This document shows positions 59,378-64,000 of a DNA stretch of 64,000 bases, in pieces. Positions within the stretch are counted from its first letter, which is position 1. Each line of letters starts with the position of its first letter. The translations under genes were made by a program, and so were the position numbers. The stretch is from Rhodocyclaceae bacterium UBA1310 (GTDB lineage Bacteria > Pseudomonadota > Gammaproteobacteria > Burkholderiales > Rhodocyclaceae): assembly GCA_002307175.1 (NCBI GenBank), contig DBTS01000064.1:4580-68579 (forward strand). The letters run 5' to 3'. The notes under the pieces were generated by a model. That model saw only the letters and a list, made by a program, of their open reading frames with translations. It searched no databases and was not told the origin of the DNA.

Positions 59378-59938
59378 ATGATCCGCAAAAACCCGCGTGG
59401 CGATCTGCCACAGATTCACCCCAGTGCCTTTGTTGATCCGACAGCCATTCTTTGCGGGATGGTAATCGTCGAGGAGAATGTTTTTATTGGCCCTTACGCT
59501 GTGATCCGGGCCGACGAGATGAGTGCCGATGGCAGTATTGAACCCATCGTGATCGGCGCACATTCGAACATCCAGGATGGGGTGGTGATCCACTCCAAAT
59601 CCGGCGCGCGCGTCACCATCGGGCAGCGCACCTCGATTGCCCACCGCGCCATCGTGCACGGACCGTGCACCGTAGGCAATGGCGTGTTCATCGGTTTCAA
59701 CAGCGTGCTTTTCAACTGCATCATTGATGACGGTTGCGTGGTGCGTTACAACGCCGTGGTGGATGGCTGCCATCTTCCGCCGGGTTTTTATGTGCGCTCT
59801 ACGGAGCGGATCGGCCCTGAAACCGATCTCGCCTCGCTACCACAGGTATCCGCAGACGCCAGCGAATTCTCCGAAGATGTGGCGCGCACCAACAACCAGC
59901 TGGTACTGGGGTACAAGCACATTCAGAATGAATTCTGA
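59378..59938 (+). CDS. Gamma-carbonic-anhydrase family protein
   Basis: 186 residues of left-handed beta-helix (hexapeptide repeats such as GSIEPIVIGAHSNIQDGVVI and GVFIGFNSVLFNCIIDD). The three zinc-ligand His residues are at 72 (VVIHSKS), 89 (SIAHR) and 94 (AIVHG), with the spacing of Cam-type enzymes. It may hydrate CO2, though many members (CaiE, PaaY, YrdA) have other thioesterase-like roles. The start at MIRKNPRGDL is preferred over 59339. It stands alone between the gene-poor region and a strong hairpin. Confidence 0.88.
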   Translation: MIRKNPRGDLPQIHPSAFVDPTAILCGMVIVEENVFIGPYAVIRADEMSADGSIEPIVIGAHSNIQDGVVIHSKSGARVTIGQRTSIAHRAIVHGPCTVGNGVFIGFNSVLFNCIIDDGCVVRYNAVVDGCHLPPGFYVRSTERIGPETDLASLPQVSADASEFSEDVARTNNQLVLGYKHIQNEF

Positions 59939-59948
59939 CACTGGCAGC

Positions 59949-59986
59949 GTTCTGGGGGCAGCCTGCATTCAGACTGCCCCCAGAAC
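59949..59986. terminator. Strong hairpin between convergent genes
   Basis: GTTCTGGGGGCAG (59949-59961) pairs perfectly with CTGCCCCCAGAAC (59974-59986): 13 pairs. It sits between the stops of the carbonic anhydrase gene and the glycerate kinase gene. No T run, yet the position fits bidirectional termination. Confidence 0.65.
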
Positions 59987-59988
59987 CT

Positions 59989-61134
59989 TCAAGCCCTGAT
60001 GTGCTGGCCGATTGCCACAACAGCGGCCACATTGCGGGCGGCCCGGCGCAGGTTGTCAGCCGCCGCAGCCAGCGCCTGCTCAACGGTACAGGCTGAATCG
60101 AGCACGCTGAATACTGCATCGATGCCATGCTCGTGTACAACAGAAACATCCGGGGTAAGGCAACCCGCAATTCCGATGACAGGCTTGCCATGGCGTTTTG
60201 CCACGGTTGCCACGCCATGTGGGGTCTTGCCACGGATCGTCTGGCTGTCGATACGCCCCTCGCCGGTGATGACGAGATCTGCATCGGCAACCGCCGCATC
60301 GAGCTTCACGGCCTCCATCACGATCTCGCTGCCAGGCCGCAAGCGTGCCGGCGTAAAGGCCACCATGGCCGCGCCCATACCACCGGCAGCACCGGAGCCG
60401 GGAATATGTTCAACATCCCGCCCCAACTGCATGCGGATGACTTCAGCATAGTGATGAAGCGCTGCATCCAGTTCCCGGACCACCTCCGCTGTGGCACCTT
60501 TCTGCGGGCCAAATATGGCCGAGGCGCCATTTTCTCCTGTCAGCGGATTATTGACGTCACAGGCCACATTGATCACGCATTGCGCCAAACGCGGATCAAG
60601 GCCGCTCACGTCAATCCTTGCCAGTTGCGACAATGCAGCGCCACCGGCCGGAAGGTCGTGTCCGGCAGCATCGAGAAAACGCACGCCAAGCGCACGCAGC
60701 ATGCCACTGCCGCCGTCGTTGGTGGCACTTCCCCCAATGCCCAGGATCAAGTTGCGCGCACCGGAGCCAAGCGCTGCGCGGATCAACTCGCCGGTTCCCT
60801 CCGTGCTGGTAATGCGTGGATCACGTAACGAGGGCGGCACCAGCGCCAGTCCCGAAGCAGCTGCCATCTCGATGATGGCCAGTGAGCCGTCGCCGGAAAG
60901 GCCATATCCGGCCTGAACCTGCCTGCCCAATGGATCGGTAACCGTCACGCTGAGGCGGCGCCCCTGGAAGGCATCAACCATGGCGTCTACAGTACCTTCG
61001 CCACCATCGGCGACCGGCAACTTGACATACTCGGCAGCGGGGAAAACCTCACGCATGCCAGCCTCGATGATGTCCGCCACCTCGGCGGCTGAAAGACTTT
61101 CCTTGTAGGAATCTGGGGCGATCACGATTTTCAT
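59989..61134 (-). CDS. garK: Glycerate 2-kinase (GarK/GlxK type)
   Basis: 381 residues. The family start MKIVIAPDSYKESLSAAEVADII, the substrate loop ADGGEGTVDA and the GIGGSATNDGGSGMLRALG motif are present; ITGEGRIDSQTIRGKTPHGVA is the phosphotransfer region. It phosphorylates D-glycerate at C2, giving 2-phosphoglycerate, the last step of glycerate, glucarate and galactarate use. It follows the GntP permease gene by 14 bases in a CdaR-linked operon. Confidence 0.94.
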   Translation of the reverse strand: MKIVIAPDSYKESLSAAEVADIIEAGMREVFPAAEYVKLPVADGGEGTVDAMVDAFQGRRLSVTVTDPLGRQVQAGYGLSGDGSLAIIEMAAASGLALVPPSLRDPRITSTEGTGELIRAALGSGARNLILGIGGSATNDGGSGMLRALGVRFLDAAGHDLPAGGAALSQLARIDVSGLDPRLAQCVINVACDVNNPLTGENGASAIFGPQKGATAEVVRELDAALHHYAEVIRMQLGRDVEHIPGSGAAGGMGAAMVAFTPARLRPGSEIVMEAVKLDAAVADADLVITGEGRIDSQTIRGKTPHGVATVAKRHGKPVIGIAGCLTPDVSVVHEHGIDAVFSVLDSACTVEQALAAAADNLRRAARNVAAVVAIGQHIRA

Positions 61135-61148
61135 GGTCGGTTTCCTTA

Positions 61149-62408
61149 TCAGAATATTTTGAAGACACCGAAGATCAGCGTAGACACCAGGGTCATGGTG
61201 ATCCCGACAGCGCTTTCATAGGGGATCAGCTTGAGCCGTTCGGTGATGCTCATGTTGACCGAGCCTGCCGTAGCGTGAAAGAACGGGCCATGCGGCATGT
61301 GATCAATCACCGTGGCGCCAGAATGGATCATGGCTGCTGCGGCGAGAGCTGGAACCCCGAGCTGCAGCAGGGTGCCGCTGAACACCTGGGAGGCCACAAC
61401 TGTTGCTGCCGTGGTTGAAGCGGTGGCCAGTGACATCAGCGCACCCGAAACCGGGGCCAGCACATAGGCCGGCATGCCGAACCATTCCAGCCCGCCGATG
61501 AGCACAAATTTCAGATGTGATGCCGCGATGATCCCTGCCAGCGTGCCGGTACCGAGCAGCATGATGGCTACATGAGCCATTCGCGACAGACCGGCGACGG
61601 CAAACTGGTTGCATTCACGGAAGCGTCCCATCGCGACTGCACCGACCAGGCCTCCGACCGGCAACGCGATCAGCGGATCAATCTGAATATTGGCCAGTGG
61701 CCGCAAGGCCAGCAGCACAATGGCCGCCACCGGCGCTGAAATGGCGGCCAGAAAGCTGGGGAGGCGTGCCTGATCGTGCACGATGAGTTCTGACTCGGCA
61801 ACCATGCTGCCACGGTGGATCAGGCGTTTCGCAATGATGTAGGTGACAATCAGGCCGAAGATCGCCGGAATGATGCCGGCAGCCATCACGCTCGTCAGTG
61901 GTACATGGAAGGTATCAGCCGCAGCAATCGCATTGGGATTGGGGCTCATGAGATTGCCGGCCTTGCCGCCACCGATCATCGCCAGCAGGATGGCGAACTT
62001 GGAGATATTGGCCCGTTTGGCAATCGCCAATGCAATCGGCGCCACCGTAATGACCGACACGTCGATAAACACCCCCACAGCCGTCAGGATCAGCGTGGCA
62101 ACAGCCAGAGCAAGCAGTGCTCGTGCTTCCCCCAGCCGGGATACGATGGTCTCCGCAATCGTCGCCGCGGCCCCCGATTCGATCAGCACACCAGCGAGAA
62201 CACCGGCTGCCAGAATACGCATGACGGCAGGGATGATATCTTTGGCGCCACTGAACATCAGGCTGACCGTACCGGCGAGATTAACCCCGCCGACAAGGCC
62301 GCCCACCAACGCACCTGCCAACATCCCGTAGGCAGGCGGAACTTTTTTGAGAATAAGGCCGATGGCAACGACGAGTGCCACCAGCGCGCCGAGCGTGCTG
62401 ACTTCCAT
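61149..62408 (-). CDS. GntP-family permease (probable glycerate or gluconate uptake)
   Basis: 419 residues with about 12 membrane segments. GntP family segments include VIESGAAATIAETIVSRLGEARALLAL, IGGGKAGNLMSPNPNAIAAADTF and HSGATVIDHMPHGPFFHATAGSV. GntP members take up gluconate and related hydroxy acids with protons. Placement between cdaR and glycerate kinase suggests D-glycerate is the likely substrate. Co-transcribed with garK. Confidence 0.9.
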   Translation of the reverse strand: MEVSTLGALVALVVAIGLILKKVPPAYGMLAGALVGGLVGGVNLAGTVSLMFSGAKDIIPAVMRILAAGVLAGVLIESGAAATIAETIVSRLGEARALLALAVATLILTAVGVFIDVSVITVAPIALAIAKRANISKFAILLAMIGGGKAGNLMSPNPNAIAAADTFHVPLTSVMAAGIIPAIFGLIVTYIIAKRLIHRGSMVAESELIVHDQARLPSFLAAISAPVAAIVLLALRPLANIQIDPLIALPVGGLVGAVAMGRFRECNQFAVAGLSRMAHVAIMLLGTGTLAGIIAASHLKFVLIGGLEWFGMPAYVLAPVSGALMSLATASTTAATVVASQVFSGTLLQLGVPALAAAAMIHSGATVIDHMPHGPFFHATAGSVNMSITERLKLIPYESAVGITMTLVSTLIFGVFKIF

Positions 62409-62492
62409 GATGCTCCTCCTTGTTTATTGTGCGCACAGTTTAGGAAGCAACACCCGGAAGGCGGAATTGTGCAATTGCCCAAAAACTCCGTT

Positions 62493-63716
62493 TCAGCCAG
62501 AACAATTTTCGGAAATTTCTTCACAGTCCGATACTGGCCGCTTTGCAGCAACCGGCCCACCTGCCGTCTCCTGGCCGGCAAGTTGCAGCCCGCAGTAGAG
62601 CAGCAGACAGGCATCCAGCGATTCGAGATTCAGGCTGCAGAGTGAAGCAATTCGCTCAAGCCGGTAATCCAGCGTGTTCCGATGTATGCCAAGCGCCTGA
62701 GCTGTCCGTGAAGCTTGCATATTGCATGCAAACCAGGTTCGCAGCGTTTCGCGAAGCACGCCACGCGGATCGTGCACGGCCAGTTGCTGCAATGGTCGGG
62801 CCAGTTCGATGGCCCGCCAACTATCCTGCAGTTCCTCAAGCAGAACCGGCAAAATCAGATCCTGATAAAAGAAGGCATTCCCTGCGGGATTGCGGGCACG
62901 CCCTGCATGCAGGGTTGCCTGTGCCGCACGCCATGACCGCGCCAATCCTCCGGCTCCTGGAAAATATCCTCCCAGCGCAATGCGGATCGGCATGCGACTT
63001 TCGGCGCGCATGCGCTGCAGCAAATCCAGGGCGCGCCGACGATGCTCCTCCGCATTCCAGCCCTCAGCGCTCAGCTGCGCCGGCTTGAGCACTACAATTT
63101 CTCGAAGCGAGGCTGTGGCAATCAGATTGCCCCGGTCGGGATTCTGCAGCATCGTCTGAAGACGCTGAAGTTCGCCAAACGCAATATCAGCATCAAGTTG
63201 CTCGCAATCGATTTCGATCAGACAGGCCACACGCGGCTGCTGCAGATCCACTCCGAGCTGGCGCGCCCAGTCTGTCACGGTGGGTGCGGGCGCCTCATCC
63301 CGGATCAAGGCCAGAACGAGTTCTTCGCGCAGCCGTGAATCGCGGGCGAGCAGGGTGGTCAGGCGTGTCTGTTCAAGCGTCATCTCCGCACTCATGCGCA
63401 CGAGTTCGCCAAACTTGATGACATCGTCGGGTTTGCCCGTCAAGCCGATCACGCCAACCATCCGACCCTCGCTGCGCAAGGGAAGATTCACTCCGGGGCG
63501 AACACCGAGCAGGCGGTTAGCCATTGCGTCGTCGATAGTCACCGTACGATTTTGCGCGATCGCCAGCAGGGCACCTTCGTGAATCTGGCCGACACGGTCA
63601 GCATCGCCACTGGCGACGATGCAGCCCTCTGCGTCAATAACGTTGATGTTGTAATCGATGATGCGCATCGTGCGTGCGACGATTTCCGCAGCGATGGCCG
63701 GATTGAGACTACTCAT
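62493..63716 (-). CDS. cdaR: CdaR-family sugar-diacid/glycerate regulator
   Basis: 407 residues. The N-terminal diacid-recognition domain (AAEIVARTMRIIDYNINVIDAEGCIVASGDADRVGQIHEGA) is characteristic of CdaR. A C-terminal PucR-type helix-turn-helix (NMQASRTAQALGIHRNTLDYRLERI) binds DNA. E. coli CdaR activates galactarate, glucarate and glycerate genes with glycerate as inducer; the gntP-garK pair just downstream fits this. The start at MSSLNPAIAAEIV is preferred; a GTG at 63746 is an alternative and neither has a strong ribosome-binding site. Confidence 0.93.
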   Translation of the reverse strand: MSSLNPAIAAEIVARTMRIIDYNINVIDAEGCIVASGDADRVGQIHEGALLAIAQNRTVTIDDAMANRLLGVRPGVNLPLRSEGRMVGVIGLTGKPDDVIKFGELVRMSAEMTLEQTRLTTLLARDSRLREELVLALIRDEAPAPTVTDWARQLGVDLQQPRVACLIEIDCEQLDADIAFGELQRLQTMLQNPDRGNLIATASLREIVVLKPAQLSAEGWNAEEHRRRALDLLQRMRAESRMPIRIALGGYFPGAGGLARSWRAAQATLHAGRARNPAGNAFFYQDLILPVLLEELQDSWRAIELARPLQQLAVHDPRGVLRETLRTWFACNMQASRTAQALGIHRNTLDYRLERIASLCSLNLESLDACLLLYCGLQLAGQETAGGPVAAKRPVSDCEEISENCSG

Positions 63717-63870
63717 GCTTGGGACAGGCGGGACAGAAAGAACCACTTCATCTTATCGCAGCTTGACTGAAAAGTTGCCGACTTTACCAGGCACGGGCGC
63801 CACGTAACGCAGCCAGAGCCTGATTCGATCTCCAGGGTCATAGCCAGAGAAGCCAGACTTTTTTCTTAGA

Positions 63871-64000
63871 AGCTGTTCACGATCTGTAGCGAGAAGGCGT
63901 CAGTGGGCCGAAGAGCAGCACAGAAACCGGAGTTTATTCGTATAAATGAGGATTTCGAGCAGCCGATTAGTCCACTGAGGAGGCCCAATCACGCCTTCGC
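63871..64000. mobile_element. Palindromic MITE-like repeat, cut by the window edge
   Basis: A left arm AGCGAGAAGGCGTCAGTGGG (from 63888, continuing CC) is inverted at the edge as GGCCCAATCACGCCTTCGC (63982-64000). Inside, GAAACCGGAGTTTAT and ATAAATGAGGATTTC are imperfectly inverted around TCGT. Upstream of the left arm stands AAGCTGTTCACGATCTG, whose complement would be expected just past the window. No gene. Confidence 0.55.

Overview
The window looks like chromosome of a GC-rich (about 60 %) betaproteobacterium, probably Rhodocyclales or Neisseriales; this is inference. The signs are an 88-residue TTG-initiated translation factor IF-1 paralogue directly behind cspA, a LitR-type B12 regulator beside a lipid-modification operon, an frmR-frmA-frmB formaldehyde locus, MexAB-OprM and MacAB-TolC type efflux sets, and PrpR- and CdaR-type regulators of acid catabolism. 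I saw no rRNA, tRNA, CRISPR array, prophage or complete insertion sequence. Several small palindromic repeats and gene relics are present.

Layout. 0-5 kb: small unknowns, a GNAT acetyltransferase, then FrmR with an operator of FrmR/RcnR type and glutathione-dependent formaldehyde oxidation (frmA, frmB). 4.7-5.0 kb: a MITE-like palindromic element. 5.1-9.7 kb (minus strand): macA-macB-outer-membrane channel. 10-16 kb: a GNAT gene, then a minus-strand operon moxR-DUF58-transglutaminase (tgpA)-mltB with overlapping ends, and a divergent histone-deacetylase-like amidohydrolase. 17-26 kb: a TetR regulator with an unknown gene, a universal stress protein, and mexA-mexB-oprM with a divergent TetR gene and two interleaved operators. 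26-29 kb: a secreted unknown, a decayed dienelactone hydrolase, cspA, infA-like, and a frameshifted small gene.

29-37 kb: an eight-gene minus-strand operon (FAD amine oxidase, DUF1365, cyclopropane-fatty-acid-synthase family methyltransferase, chalcone-isomerase-like, MFS, DUF3833, SDR, SnoaL-like). It is divergent from a LitR/CarH-type adenosylcobalamin photoreceptor. Two perfect 13-bp palindromes and a good leftward promoter lie between them, so the lipid operon is probably light-induced.

37.4-46.8 kb: a second MITE-like element, a PrpR_N-type sigma-54 activator, a sigma-54 promoter with palindromic upstream sites, and genes for L-galactonate to D-tagaturonate (LgoD-like), D-altronate (UxaB) and 2-keto-3-deoxygluconate (UxaA), followed by adhE. 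46.8-52.6 kb: a divergent zinc-starvation locus. Leftward it has DUF3299, DUF2796 (ZrgA-like), an ABC ATPase and a permease. Rightward it has DUF1826, a COG0523 GTPase and a zinc-ribbon protein. The two arms share a promoter region with two palindromes of probable Zur type. 52.7-64 kb: a stand-alone EF-Tu domain-3-like protein, LysR with L-fuconate dehydratase, an SGNH hydrolase, an ACS-type MFS transporter, a gamma-carbonic anhydrase, a CdaR-GntP-glycerate kinase module, and a palindromic mobile-type repeat running off the right edge.

Taken together the right half is devoted to sugar-acid use: L-galactonate, L-fuconate and glycerate. AdhE could dispose of reducing equivalents during fermentation. 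The most interesting candidates for follow-up are the PrpR_N/sigma-54-controlled galactonate route, the light-controlled lipid operon, the bidirectional zinc locus, the EF-Tu-domain protein, and the two palindromic repeat families.
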